From Paracidovorax avenae (GTDB taxonomy: Bacteria > Pseudomonadota > Gammaproteobacteria > Burkholderiales > Burkholderiaceae_C): 64,000 nt of DNA. Every line of letters begins with the position of its first letter. Positions within the stretch are counted from its first letter, which is position 1. The notes below the pieces were generated by a model. That model worked only from the letters and a program-made list of their open reading frames with translations, did no database searches and was not told the origin of the DNA. A program made the position numbers and the translations under genes. Of this stretch, positions 34,657 to 42,701 are shown piece after piece. The stretch is taken from positions 2,205,501-2,269,500 of the forward strand of contig NZ_CP156079.1 in the NCBI RefSeq assembly GCF_040892545.1, given 5' to 3'.

Positions 34657-35343
34657 ATGCTTCCCAAGCCTTCCGCTTTCGCCGGCCTGCTTTGCGCCGT
34701 GGTCTTCCTGGGCGCTGCGCACGCGGCTCCCGCGCCGAATGGCGCACAGGAAGGCGCCGCGTGCAGCAGGGCCCTCCGGCAGGCTTTCTCGGCGCAGGAC
34801 CAGGCCGCCACGCTTCCCGCCCCATGCCGGCGCCTCGGCCCGGTGGCGCTGGGCATGCGCCAGCAGGACGTGGTGGCCGCGCTCGGAAAGCCGGACGCCA
34901 CCCGGCACGGTGCGGCCCGGCCGGATACCGTCGCCGTGTACCTGTACCCACGTGGACTGAACGAGCGACTCGCCAGCCATCCACTGCCCGCCGGCTCGCT
35001 GGAGCATGGAGAACTGGCCATCCGTTTCCGCGATGGCCGCGCGGTCAACATCATTGCCTTCGGGCCGCACGGGGAGCTGTCCGGTTTCGGCCTTCCAGGA
35101 CTGGCATTGGGGGAGGATGCGGGCGCGATGCTCCAGGCGGTCGGAGGACATCCGCAGTGGAATGCCAGCCGCGACTATGTCCAGTTCGCTGCGATGCCGC
35201 TGGGCCTGGAGGTGGATCCGGACACGTCCGCGGTGGTCGGGCTCGACATCGCGGCCACGAAACAGGACCTGGAGCATTTTGCGCTGCCGCCACTGCGCCT
35301 GGACAAGGACGGGCGCAGCGGCCTGGTCAGCGGCATCCACTGA
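34657..35343 (+). CDS. Secreted protein of unknown function
   Basis: 228 residues. Signal peptide to about 23 (MLPKPSAFAGLLCAVVFLGAAHA). Mature part contains two Cys (AACSRAL, APCRRLG) and a SmpA/BamE-like segment, GPVALGMRQQDVVAALGKPD, which resembles the start of small outer-membrane assembly lipoproteins; the rest is not that family. CGAAGGAG precedes the ATG. Function unknown. Confidence 0.65.
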   Translation: MLPKPSAFAGLLCAVVFLGAAHAAPAPNGAQEGAACSRALRQAFSAQDQAATLPAPCRRLGPVALGMRQQDVVAALGKPDATRHGAARPDTVAVYLYPRGLNERLASHPLPAGSLEHGELAIRFRDGRAVNIIAFGPHGELSGFGLPGLALGEDAGAMLQAVGGHPQWNASRDYVQFAAMPLGLEVDPDTSAVVGLDIAATKQDLEHFALPPLRLDKDGRSGLVSGIH

Positions 35344-35425
35344 GCGGGCGCGCCGCCGCCCGCACCATGGCCGCGGGCGTGGACCGGAGCAAGGCAGGGC
35401 GCGGCCGGCCTGAGACAATCGGGGG

Positions 35426-36901
35426 ATGAGCGACCCCACAGAACATCCCGCGACCCCCCAGGACCCTTCCTCTTCCGCGCCGCCCCCGGGGCGAACCGAC
35501 CTCCCGCCCGGCTGGCTGGAAGTCACCTCCATGGACATGGACGCCCAGGGCGTGGCCCGCAGGCCCGACGGCAAGGTCGTCTTCATCGACGGTGCACTGC
35601 CCTTCGAATGGGTGAGCGCCAACACCCACCGCAAGAAGAACAACTGGGAGCAGGCGAGCCTTACCGCCATCCACCGCGAGTCCCCGCAGCGCGTGCGCCC
35701 GGGCTGTCCCCATTTCGGGCTGCATGCCGGCGCCTGCGGTGGCTGCAAGATGCAGCACCTGCACGTCGGCGCCCAGGTGGCCGTCAAGCAGCGCGTGCTG
35801 GAAGACAACCTCTGGCACCTGGGCAAGGTGAAGGCGGAAACCGTGCTGCGGCCCATCGAGGGACCCGCCTGGGGCTACCGCTACCGCGCGCGCCTGGCCG
35901 TGCGGCACGTCGCCAAGAAGGGCAAGGTGCTGGTGGGCTTCCACGAGCGCAAGAGCCGCTACATCGCCGACATGGAAGTCTGCCCCGTGCTGCCGCCCCA
36001 TGTGAGTGCCCTGCTGGTGCCCATGCGCGCACTGATCGCATCCATGGACGCGCGCGACACCTGCCCGCAGATCGAACTGGCCTGCGGCGATGACGTCACC
36101 GCGCTGGTGCTGCGCCACCTGGAGCCGCTGTCCGAGGCCGACATGGGCCGGCTGCGTGCCTTCTCCGCCGCGCATGGCGTGCAATGGTGGCTGCAGCCCA
36201 AGGGCCCGGACACCGTGCACCTGCTGGACGAGGGCGGCCCGCAGCTGAACTACGCGCTGCCGGACTTCGGCATCACCATGCCTTTCAAGCCCACGGATTT
36301 CACGCAGGTCAACCCGCACATCAACCGCGTGCTGGTCACGCGCGCCCTGCGCCTGCTGGATGCGGGACGTGCCGACCGGGTGATCGACTGGTTCTGCGGC
36401 CTGGGCAACTTCACGCTGCCCATTGCCACGCAGGCCCGCGAGGTCGTCGGCATCGAGGGCAGCGAGGCGCTCGTCGCCCGCTCGCGGGAGAACTACCGCA
36501 AGAACCAGGACGGCCGGCCGCAGGGGCAGGCGCTGGCCTCCACCACCTTCGTGGCGCGCAACCTGTTCGAGATGACGCCCGACATGCTCATCGCCGACGG
36601 CGTGGCCGACAAGTGGCTGGTCGATCCGCCGCGCGAGGGGGCCTTCGCGCTCGCCAAGGCCCTGGCCGACATCCACCAGGCGCGCATCGGTGCGGAAGAG
36701 GCCCCGCCGCTGCCCGCTTCGGCCGAGGGCTGGACGCCGCCACAGCGCATCGTCTATGTGAGCTGCAACCCGGCCACGCTGGCCCGCGACGCGGGCCTGC
36801 TGGTGCACCAGGCGGGTTATCGCTGCGTGGCGGCCGGCGTGGTGAACATGTTTCCCCACACGGCGCACGTCGAGAGCATGGCGGTGTTCGAACGCGCCTG
36901 A
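35426..36901 (+). CDS. rlmD: 23S rRNA (uracil-1939-C5)-methyltransferase
   Basis: 491 residues. Four Cys of an iron-sulfur site appear in [18 protein letters not shown] with a later VCPVLPP. The SAM-binding motif is [14 protein letters not shown], followed by DPPREG, and the catalytic Cys lies in [13 protein letters not shown]. This is RlmD (RumA) of the RNA m5U methyltransferase family, which also includes RlmCD and TrmA. A TRAM-like N-terminal domain (about 28-90) is present. The 40-residue Pro/Ser lead is disordered. Modifies 23S rRNA at U1939. Confidence 0.93.
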   Translation: MSDPTEHPATPQDPSSSAPPPGRTDLPPGWLEVTSMDMDAQGVARRPDGKVVFIDGALPFEWVSANTHRKKNNWEQASLTAIHRESPQRVRPGCPHFGLHAGACGGCKMQHLHVGAQVAVKQRVLEDNLWHLGKVKAETVLRPIEGPAWGYRYRARLAVRHVAKKGKVLVGFHERKSRYIADMEVCPVLPPHVSALLVPMRALIASMDARDTCPQIELACGDDVTALVLRHLEPLSEADMGRLRAFSAAHGVQWWLQPKGPDTVHLLDEGGPQLNYALPDFGITMPFKPTDFTQVNPHINRVLVTRALRLLDAGRADRVIDWFCGLGNFTLPIATQAREVVGIEGSEALVARSRENYRKNQDGRPQGQALASTTFVARNLFEMTPDMLIADGVADKWLVDPPREGAFALAKALADIHQARIGAEEAPPLPASAEGWTPPQRIVYVSCNPATLARDAGLLVHQAGYRCVAAGVVNMFPHTAHVESMAVFERA

Positions 36902-37009
36902 CATCGGCAAGGGGTTCCGGAAGCCGGGCCGCCGTTGCCTGAACGACCCGCGGGCCCGGGCCTGCGGGCTGGCGGAGCAGGCCCGTCGGCCTGCAGGGTG
37001 AAGCCGGCT

Positions 37010-37423
37010 TCAGCTCCGGCTGCGGCCCGATCCGCCTTCGCGGGTTTCGTCGGCGCGGCCTTCCTCGGCGCGGCGGGCCGGGGTGGCCGGGGGCTTTTCC
37101 AGGTTGCCCAGTACCGAGGGTGCGCCCTCCAGCTTGTTCTCGCGCATGTACTGGTCCATTTCCTTCCAGCCGGCGAACACCTGGGCCTTCGGGGCCTTGG
37201 GGTTGAGGGTGAAGCAGTCCTCCAGGCCCCGCAGGGCGTGGCGGCAGGCGCCGCCGATGGCCTTGGCCTCGGCTTCCTTCTGCACCGCGCGTGGATCAGG
37301 CCCCAGCCCGGGAATGTCGCAGGCCGACAGCAGCAGCGGCGCCGCCGCGCACGCCACGAGCCAGGAGAGCCGGCGGCCAGGCGAGCGACGGGCGGAGGGG
37401 AGGGCTGTGCAGCGGTGTGGCAT
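37010..37423 (-). CDS. Small lipoprotein of unknown function
   Basis: 137 residues with a lipobox, LLLSAC (Cys about 35), after an Arg-rich start, so likely a membrane-anchored lipoprotein. The mature part has two Cys (GACRHAL, EDCFTL) and ends with a highly charged tail. It may form a disulfide-bonded helical hairpin. No family recognised. It follows the BI-1 gene on the same strand after a terminator hairpin. Confidence 0.6.
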   Translation of the reverse strand: MPHRCTALPSARRSPGRRLSWLVACAAAPLLLSACDIPGLGPDPRAVQKEAEAKAIGGACRHALRGLEDCFTLNPKAPKAQVFAGWKEMDQYMRENKLEGAPSVLGNLEKPPATPARRAEEGRADETREGGSGRSRS

Positions 37424-37490
37424 CTTCCTGTCATTATCGGCCGCTGCGCCGGATCATTGAGACCTGTGTGCGCCCACCCTGAGGAAAAGC

Positions 37491-37520
37491 AAAAGGCCTC
37501 CGTTGAGGAGGCCTTTTTTT
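37491..37520. terminator. Bidirectional intrinsic terminator
   Basis: AAAAGGCCTCC, loop GTTG, then AGGAGGCCTTTTTTT: an 11-base stem with seven T on the plus side and four A (T on minus) on the other. It separates the BI-1 gene (minus, stop at 37553) from the lipoprotein gene (minus, start 37423). Confidence 0.8.
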
Positions 37521-37552
37521 GTCGGAAGCGGGGCAGCCTGCCCCGGTGAGCG

Positions 37553-38245
37553 TCAGTCGCGCTCGCCGCCCATGATGCCCAGCAGGGCCAGCAGGCTCTG
37601 GAACACGTTGAACAGGTCCAGGTACAGCGCCAGCGTGGCGCTGATGTAGTTGGTCTCTCCGCCGTCGATGATCTGCTTCAGGTCATACAGCATGTAGGCG
37701 CTGAAGATGCCGATGGCCGCCACCGAGATGGCCATCATGCCGGCCGAGGACCCCACGAACACGTTGATGACCGAGCCCACCAGCAGGACCATGGCGCCCA
37801 CGAAGAGCCACTTGCCCATGCCGGAGAGGTCGCGCTTGATCACGGTGGCCAGGCTGGCCATGACCAGGAAGACGCCCGCCGTGCCGGCGAAGGCCGTCAT
37901 GACCAGGTCGGTGCCGTTCTTGAAGCCCAGCACCATGCCGATCAGGCGCGAGAGCATGAGGCCCATGAAGAACGTGAAGCCCAGCAGCACCGGCACGCCG
38001 GCCGCCGAGTTCTTGGTCTTCTCGATGGCGAACATGAAGCCGAAGGCGCCGCCCAGGAAGACGATCAGGCCCACGCCGCCCCGCAGGGACTGTGTGATGC
38101 CGGTGGCCACGCCCAGCCAGGCGCCCAGCACCGTGGGCACCATGCTCAGTGCGAGCAGCCAGTAGGTATTGCGCAGCACGCGCTGCCGCTGCTCCTGCGA
38201 GACGCCGTAGCCCGCAGAGCCCAGAACGGTGACTTGATCATTCAT
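37553..38245 (-). CDS. Bax inhibitor-1/YccA-family membrane protein
   Basis: 230 residues, seven transmembrane helices from about residue 25 to the end. The family is shown by GFTFFMGLMLSRLIG, the conserved Asp in YMLYDLKQIIDGGE and YISATLALYLDLFNVFQSLL. Bacterial members (YccA, YbhL) interact with FtsH protease or conduct ions. GGGAGCAAGAG precedes the ATG. Single gene with its own terminator. Confidence 0.9.
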   Translation of the reverse strand: MNDQVTVLGSAGYGVSQEQRQRVLRNTYWLLALSMVPTVLGAWLGVATGITQSLRGGVGLIVFLGGAFGFMFAIEKTKNSAAGVPVLLGFTFFMGLMLSRLIGMVLGFKNGTDLVMTAFAGTAGVFLVMASLATVIKRDLSGMGKWLFVGAMVLLVGSVINVFVGSSAGMMAISVAAIGIFSAYMLYDLKQIIDGGETNYISATLALYLDLFNVFQSLLALLGIMGGERD

Positions 38246-38483
38246 CTTCTCTTGCTCCCTTTGCCTGTTGAGGCCTGCGAAGTGCAGACCGGCAAATTCT
38301 AGGTGGTGGCTTTCAACCCGCTTTCAAATAACCTTTGCCACTCCCGACCTTTTGGGATGCAGTGTTTTGCCGTGGACAGCCCGGTGGCGGCCGGTGCGGG
38401 CGATATCCTCGGCACGTTCCGTACCGGCCGGACGCGGCTGCGGCCTGCCGTTCCTCCATCCGTTTTCCATTCCACTGGATCCC

Positions 38484-38891
38484 ATGAAGACCAAACCCGA
38501 GCTCGAATTCGCCGACGTCAAGAAAATCGCTGCCGCCGCGGAGGCCGAAGCCCTGCGCAACGGCTGGGCAGTGACCATCGCCATCGTGGACGACGGCGGC
38601 CACCTGCTGTCGCTGCAGCGCCTGGACGGCGCCGCGCCCCTGTCTTCCCACATCGCCCCCGGCAAGGCCCGCACGGCCGCGCTGGGCCGCCGCGAGAGCA
38701 AGGTGTACGAGGACATCATCAACGGCGGCCGCACCGCCTTCCTGACGGCCCCGTTCATCGACGGCATGCTCGAGGGCGGCGTGCCGATCCTGAAGGACGG
38801 CCAGTGCCTGGGCGCCGTGGGCGTGAGCGGCGTCAAATCCAGCGAGGATGCGCAGATCGCCCGCGCCGGCATCGCGGCCATCGGTCTCTGA
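38484..38891 (+). CDS. GlcG/HbpS-family haem-degrading or -binding protein
   Basis: 135 residues covering one complete GlcG/HbpS domain: an alpha/beta fold with VTIAIVDDGGHLLSLQRLDGA, the conserved APGKARTAAL motif, and GGVPILKDGQCLGAVGVSG near the end. Members bind haem or corrinoid or act with glycolate genes; no glycolate gene is near. It ends just before a strong terminator. The ribosome site before ATG 38484 is weak. Confidence 0.82.
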   Translation: MKTKPELEFADVKKIAAAAEAEALRNGWAVTIAIVDDGGHLLSLQRLDGAAPLSSHIAPGKARTAALGRRESKVYEDIINGGRTAFLTAPFIDGMLEGGVPILKDGQCLGAVGVSGVKSSEDAQIARAGIAAIGL

Positions 38892-38941
38892 TCGGGCCTG
38901 TGCCGGCGCCTGCATCGCCAGGGTGCAGGCCGCGGGCAAAG

Positions 38942-38971
38942 AAAAACCGGCCTCGGGAGGCCGGTTTTTTC
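38942..38971. terminator. Intrinsic terminator after the GlcG-like gene
   Basis: AAAAACCGGCCTC, two-base loop, GAGGCCGGTTTTTT: a 13-base stem with T-runs both ways, 51 bases after the plus-strand stop at 38891. It would also stop minus-strand transcription coming from hemP, behind the repeat element at 38990. Confidence 0.8.
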
Positions 38972-38989
38972 TTTGGGAGGCGCAGTGGG

Positions 38990-39082
38990 AAAAAAAGCCT
39001 GGCTACGCGGGCGAACCGTTGGCTGGCGAATACGACCCGGCGGACCGGCAGGCGGTCCGGGAGTCGCCCCACGATGAAACCT
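38990..39082 (-). repeat. Dispersed structured repeat, copy 2, at the hemP 3' end
   Basis: 93 bases, about 87% identical to 28844-28935. It shares the outer hairpin stem CGACTC/GGGTCG on the minus strand. The inner stem is GGACCG/CGGTCC here and GGACCT/AGGTCC in copy 1, a compensatory change. The minus-strand end is GCCAGGC followed by seven T. The element starts at the second base of the hemP stop codon, so it would form the 3' end of the hemP mRNA. It may act as a terminator or as a separate small RNA. Other copies in the genome are expected but cannot be seen here. Confidence 0.75.
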
Positions 39083-39299
39083 ATTTGGTGAGGATCAGCT
39101 TGCCGAGCTTGGTGGCCTGCAGGCGGTAGATGGAGCCGTTGTGGAAGATCGCCACGGTTTTCTGCCCCTTGAGCAGTTCGCTGCTGTCCACCGCGGGGGC
39201 CGAAGACGCCGTGCGCCCGTGGGCCTCGGCCTGCCGGTCGGAGCCCGGGGCGCCGAAGAAGGCTGCGGAAGGGGACAGGGCGGTCAGGCTGGCGTGCAT
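39081..39299 (-). CDS. hemP: Hemin uptake protein HemP/HmuP
   Basis: 72 residues. The C-terminal half holds the HemP domain: SSELLKGQKTVAIFHNG followed by SIYRLQATKLGKLILTK, the family signature. HemP/HmuP proteins are needed for expression of haem receptors in several alpha- and betaproteobacteria. The N-terminal half is disordered. GAGGA lies nine bases before the ATG, and a Fur box lies 35 bases upstream of the start. It follows exbD on the same strand but has its own promoter. Confidence 0.9.
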   Translation of the reverse strand: MHASLTALSPSAAFFGAPGSDRQAEAHGRTASSAPAVDSSELLKGQKTVAIFHNGSIYRLQATKLGKLILTK

Positions 39300-39333
39300 G
39301 GGGTGGATCCTCGGTGCGTTGGCAATGAATTAA

Positions 39334-39348
39334 TGATAACCATTCTCA
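39334..39348 (-). promoter_or_regulatory. Fur box upstream of hemP
   Basis: TGATAACCATTCTCA matches 12 of 14 positions of TGATAAT-N-ATTATCA, within an AT-rich patch between exbD and hemP. It implies iron repression of hemP independent of the tonB-exbBD genes upstream. Confidence 0.75.
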
Positions 39349-39395
39349 ATTGAGCGTCAAGGCCAGGCCCGGCTTTATTGCAAGTATTTGTTGCC

Positions 39396-39803
39396 TCACT
39401 GCGGATCGGTGACGAAGCCGATCTTGCGCACGCCTGCGCGCTGCGCCGCCGCCATGGCCTGCGCCACGCGCTCGTAGCGCACGCTCTTGTCGCCGCGGAT
39501 GTGCAGGTCGGGCTGCGGATCCTTGGCGGCCTCGGCCTTCAGGCGCGGCTCCAGTTCGTCGTCGCTGATGTCGGTCTCGTTCCAGTGGTACTTCCCGTCG
39601 GCGGTGACGCTCAGGCGGATGGTTTCGGGCTTGACGTTCTCGCGCTCGGCAGAGGCGCGCGGCAGGTCCACGGGCACGGCATGCTTCATGACCGGCACGG
39701 TGATGATGAAGATGATGAGCAGCACCAGCATGACGTCCACCAGGGGCGTCATGTTGATCTCGTTCATCACCTCGTCGGCGTCGTCCTGGGTTCCGAATGC
39801 CAT
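39396..39803 (-). CDS. exbD: Energy-transducing protein ExbD
   Basis: 135 residues, one N-terminal transmembrane helix (about 20-40; TPLVDVMLVLLIIFIITVP) with the essential Asp in LVDVML, then a periplasmic domain. With ExbB it forms the proton-driven motor that energises TonB. It starts six bases after exbB and completes the set tonB-exbB-exbD. Confidence 0.95.
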   Translation of the reverse strand: MAFGTQDDADEVMNEINMTPLVDVMLVLLIIFIITVPVMKHAVPVDLPRASAERENVKPETIRLSVTADGKYHWNETDISDDELEPRLKAEAAKDPQPDLHIRGDKSVRYERVAQAMAAAQRAGVRKIGFVTDPQ

Positions 39804-39809
39804 GGCGCG

Positions 39810-40526
39810 TCAGCCTTTCTTGATGGGCAGGACCTTGCCCTGATCGGAAGGGGCGCTGACGCGGGCGCCGGTCACGAAGTAGGCATGCAGGTCGTGCGCG
39901 AAACTGTTGAGGCCGTTCAGGATGGACTTGTTGCCCCGCACCAGCGCGTTGTAGCCCAGCACCGCGGGAATGGCGACCGCCAGGCCCAGCGCGGTCATGA
40001 TGAGCGCTTCGCCGATCGGGCCGGCCACCTTGTCGATGGTGGACTGGCCCGAGGTGCCGATCGCCACGAGGGCGTGGTAGATGCCCCAGACGGTGCCGAA
40101 CAGGCCGATGAACGGCGCCGTGGAGCCGACCGATGCCAGGATGGCGAGGCCCGACTGCAGGCGGGCGGTGAATTCGTCGATGCAGTTGCGCAGGCTGCGC
40201 GTGATCCAGTCGCTGACATCCAGGCTGTCGTGCAGGTGCGCCTTGGTGTTGCGGTGGTGGGCGGTGGCTTCGCGGCCCTCGAGCGCGAGGTGCCGGAACG
40301 GGTTCGACGGATCGTTGCCCAGCTTGTCCATGCCGGCGGCGAAGTCTTCGCTGTGCCAGAAGTCGCGTGCCGCGCGGGCGTGTTTCTTGAACTTGATGAT
40401 GTCCAGCGCCTTGATGAGGATGACGATCCACGAGGCGAGCGACATGCCGAGCAGCAGCACGGCGACGGCCCGGGTGACGAAATCACCCTGGATCCAGACG
40501 TTGGCAATGCCGAAATGCGATTCCAT
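39810..40526 (-). CDS. exbB: Energy-transducing protein ExbB
   Basis: 238 residues, three transmembrane helices, the last two with SVGSTAPFIGLFGTVWGIYH and AVAIPAVLGYNALVRG, the MotA/TolQ/ExbB channel signature. AGGAG precedes the ATG. Forms the pentameric inner-membrane motor with ExbD. Choice of ExbB over TolQ rests on the neighbouring tonB, bfd and hemP. Confidence 0.95.
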   Translation of the reverse strand: MESHFGIANVWIQGDFVTRAVAVLLLGMSLASWIVILIKALDIIKFKKHARAARDFWHSEDFAAGMDKLGNDPSNPFRHLALEGREATAHHRNTKAHLHDSLDVSDWITRSLRNCIDEFTARLQSGLAILASVGSTAPFIGLFGTVWGIYHALVAIGTSGQSTIDKVAGPIGEALIMTALGLAVAIPAVLGYNALVRGNKSILNGLNSFAHDLHAYFVTGARVSAPSDQGKVLPIKKG

Positions 40527-40562
40527 GAGAACTCCTGAAGCTGAAAGAGATATTCGAGACGT

Positions 40563-41261
40563 TTAATCGAGGACGAAATTGAACGGAACCAGGTTCCACA
40601 TGGTTTCGGGGACACCGTTGCGCTTGCCGGGCACGAACTTGTAGCGCATCACCGTTTCCATTGCCAACCGGTCCAGCCGGTCGTAACCGCTGGATTTGTT
40701 GAGCTCCACTTTTTGCGGAAGGCCGTCCGTGCCGATCAATACGCGCACGACCACCTTGCCCTGCTCGCCGAGCCGGCGGCTGATCGCCGGGTAGGACGGC
40801 TTGGGGTTGTTCAGGTAGGCCGCATCGCTGGACGGCAGGTCGATCTTCGGGGGCGCGGGCGGTGCCGGCGGGGCCGGCGGCGGTGCGGGCGGCGCCTGGG
40901 GCGCCGCGATCGGCGGCGCAGGCGGCTGCGGCTCGGTGATGCCGACCGGAGCACTCGGCGCCGGCGTGGGGTCCGGGATGGCCACGGGCATGGGCGCGGT
41001 ACGCGGGGCCGGCGTGCGCGGCGCGGGCTTGGGTGGGGGAGGGGCCGGCTTCGGGGGCGGAGGGGCCGGTGGCGTCGGAGGTGCGGGGGGCGTGATGAAC
41101 TCGCTCAGCACTTCCGCGGGAACGATGATCTCGGCCGCCTTGCGCACCAGGCCGGATTGCAGGGCCCAGAGGCCCGCGACATGGAGCAATACGACCGAAC
41201 CTGCGATCACCGCATTGCGGCTCACGCCCCCGGGGGAGCCATAGCGATCAAACTGGGACAT
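40563..41261 (-). CDS. tonB: TonB energy transducer
   Basis: 232 residues: N-terminal transmembrane anchor (about 15-35), a long Pro-rich spacer (about 55-140, PP-A-P repeats with Lys), and the TonB C-terminal domain (about 150-232; YPAISRRLGEQGKVVVRVLI, SGYDRLDRLAMETVMRYKF). It carries energy from ExbBD to outer-membrane receptors such as that at 23809. No clear ribosome site. Forms the operon tonB-exbB-exbD (33-36 base gap to exbB). Confidence 0.95.
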   Translation of the reverse strand: MSQFDRYGSPGGVSRNAVIAGSVVLLHVAGLWALQSGLVRKAAEIIVPAEVLSEFITPPAPPTPPAPPPPKPAPPPPKPAPRTPAPRTAPMPVAIPDPTPAPSAPVGITEPQPPAPPIAAPQAPPAPPPAPPAPPAPPKIDLPSSDAAYLNNPKPSYPAISRRLGEQGKVVVRVLIGTDGLPQKVELNKSSGYDRLDRLAMETVMRYKFVPGKRNGVPETMWNLVPFNFVLD

Positions 41262-41343
41262 AGGAAAGGGTATTTGCCTGCGCAGTGAAGGAAAGGCCGG
41301 TGCGGGCGCACCGTGCAGGGCAGAGGCAAAGAGGAGGAGTTGC

Positions 41344-41418
41344 TTACTTGCGGAAGATCCACCACATGGATCCCACGACGAGGATCAGGCTGCCAGCGAG
41401 GATGAAGAGGAGGTCCAT
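41344..41418 (-). CDS. Putative 24-residue membrane peptide
   Basis: ATG at 41416-41418 opens MDLLFILAGSLILVVGSMWW plus IFRK, a single transmembrane helix ending in positive residues. The start overlaps the C-terminal codons of bfd by 34 bases and the stop lies 82 bases before tonB. AAGCAAGG precedes the ATG. It resembles tiny membrane proteins that attach to larger complexes, but the evidence is one frame with good composition; no family known to me. Confidence 0.35.
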   Translation of the reverse strand: MDLLFILAGSLILVVGSMWWIFRK

Positions 41419-41660
41419 GCCTTGCTTTCCAGAATGGAGGAGCCGAGCTGGATGGTCTGCGGCGCGATCTCTTCCTTGTGCAGGGCCGCCACCGAATGCT
41501 TGGTGCCGCAACGGGCGACGACGTCGCGTGCGCAGGACTCGCAGCGGCCGCACTGGGTGGCCACGCCGAGTTCGAACTGGATCTCGTCGAAGCTCAACCC
41601 CGCATGCGCGTGGCGTGCGATTTCCCGGTCAGAAACCCGGCGGCATACACAAACGATCAT
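41385..41660 (-). CDS. bfd: Bacterioferritin-associated ferredoxin
   Basis: 91 residues. The [2Fe-2S] ligands of the BFD fold are visible: C4, C6 (MIVCVC), C37 and C40 (QCGRC), with an extra C43. Bfd reduces the iron core of bacterioferritin so that iron can be released under starvation. The C-terminus (about 70-91) is a Ser-rich extension beyond the usual 64-75 residues. It lies upstream of tonB on the same strand, and a palindrome at 41702 probably controls it. Confidence 0.92.
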   Translation of the reverse strand: MIVCVCRRVSDREIARHAHAGLSFDEIQFELGVATQCGRCESCARDVVARCGTKHSVAALHKEEIAPQTIQLGSSILESKAWTSSSSSLAA

Positions 41661-41701
41661 GGGGCTGCAGTCTTGGCTGGTGTGGACGACGAATGCATTA
41701 T

Positions 41702-41722
41702 AAATGCGAATTCATCGCATTT
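41702..41722 (-). promoter_or_regulatory. Perfect inverted repeat upstream of bfd
   Basis: Arms AAATGCGA and TCGCATTT (eight bases, perfect) with spacer ATTCA, 42 bases upstream of the bfd start. The outer AAATG...CATTT matches an extended Fur box but the central bases do not, so an altered Fur site or another iron regulator are both possible. bfd is usually iron repressed. Confidence 0.5.
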
Positions 41723-41796
41723 GCAATCATTCGAGTCCGGCGCCGCGAGAATGTTCCCGATCCGTGCCGCAGCCTCAGGCCTCGCTGCGGGCGGGC

Positions 41797-41825
41797 AAAA
41801 AAAAGCCCGGCGGGCGCCGGGCTTT
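41797..41825 (-). terminator. Intrinsic terminator of the phasin gene
   Basis: Minus strand: AAAGCCCGGC, loop GCCC, GCCGGGCTTT, followed by more T to a run of eight. It ends 63 bases past the phasin stop at 41888 and insulates bfd downstream. Confidence 0.85.
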
Positions 41826-41887
41826 GAAATGGACCCAGGAACGTGGCGTTCGAGAGGATCCAAGGAGACAACGGGTAGGCCAGCGGC

Positions 41888-42466
41888 TCAGCGCTTGCGC
41901 ATGGCGGCCGAGGTGGCTGCTGCTGCGGCGTTGGTAGCGTTGGTGGCATTGGCGGTGGCCGTGTTGGTCACTGCGTTGAAGTTGGCTTCTGCCGCGTCGC
42001 TGGCCTGCTTGACGGCCTTCTGGACGGTTTCGAAAGCATTGTTGGCGGCGGACACGGCGCTCTTGAACACGGCCACACCGGTTTCGGTGCCGGCGGGGGC
42101 ATTGCGGGCGGCGGTGTCCACCAGGTTGCTGAAGTTGCGCTGGATCTCGGCGGCCTGGGCTTCGAAGGCACGGCCGAATTCGGCGGTGGTGCCGGAAGCG
42201 ATTTCGTACAGGTGGCGGTTGTAGGCGGCGGTCTTCTCGGCCAGGGGCTGGAAGAAGGCGGCTTGCAGCGAGAGGAGTTCCTGGGCGTCCTTGACCGACA
42301 GCAGGGCCTGCGTGTGGGTGGCGGCTTCGCTCAGGGTGGCGCGCGAGGCGGTCACGTTCAGTTCGACCAGCTTCTCGACGCCTTCGAAGGCCTTGTTCGT
42401 GAGACCGAACAGGGTGTCCAGGTGGGCCTTCTGGGAAGCGATGAGTTGCTCGGGGGTCAGCGACAT
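41888..42466 (-). CDS. phaP: Phasin (polyhydroxyalkanoate granule protein)
   Basis: 192 residues, almost all amphipathic helix: [20 protein letters not shown] start, [20 protein letters not shown], and an Ala/Asn/Thr-rich tail ending MRKR. This is the PhaP family that coats PHA storage granules. AGAGGAGA precedes the ATG. Two TGC-rich palindromes sit upstream, as expected for PhaR control, and a strong terminator follows, so it is monocistronic and likely highly expressed. Confidence 0.93.
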   Translation of the reverse strand: MSLTPEQLIASQKAHLDTLFGLTNKAFEGVEKLVELNVTASRATLSEAATHTQALLSVKDAQELLSLQAAFFQPLAEKTAAYNRHLYEIASGTTAEFGRAFEAQAAEIQRNFSNLVDTAARNAPAGTETGVAVFKSAVSAANNAFETVQKAVKQASDAAEANFNAVTNTATANATNATNAAAAATSAAMRKR

Positions 42467-42538
42467 GTGTATCTCCTCTGAAAACAGTCCGGGTTCGGAC
42501 ATAAGCCAAGTGGATGGAACCGCGCTACGCCAAGTTCA

Positions 42539-42611
42539 TGTTGCAGTGCAGCATGGGACGAATTCTAGAGGCTTTGCCCCGCGGCGCAAGCCTTTTTGCT
42601 GCACTGCAGCA
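42539..42611. promoter_or_regulatory. Two PhaR-type operators upstream of the phasin gene
   Basis: Two 15-bp palindromes with 58 bases between centres: TGTTGCA-G-TGCAGCA at 42539-42553 (one mismatch) and TGCTGCA-C-TGCAGCA at 42597-42611 (perfect). PhaR phasin repressors bind TGC-rich inverted repeats ahead of phaP and leave when granules are available. The first site is 73 bases from the phasin start. No phaR gene lies in the window. Confidence 0.65.
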
Positions 42612-42701
42612 TGTTTAGAGTCGTTCCTCCAAAACCTGCAGGTCCATGCCGCGTGGCCGGGAAACCGCGGCTGGGGAAAGCGGCTGGCAGAATGGGCCGC
42701 C

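Noticed and set aside
28844..39082. The paired 92-93 bp repeats as ends of a mobile element
   Set aside because: They are in direct, not inverted, orientation 10 kb apart, with no transposase or integrase and ordinary housekeeping genes between. A structured RNA or dispersed element fits better.
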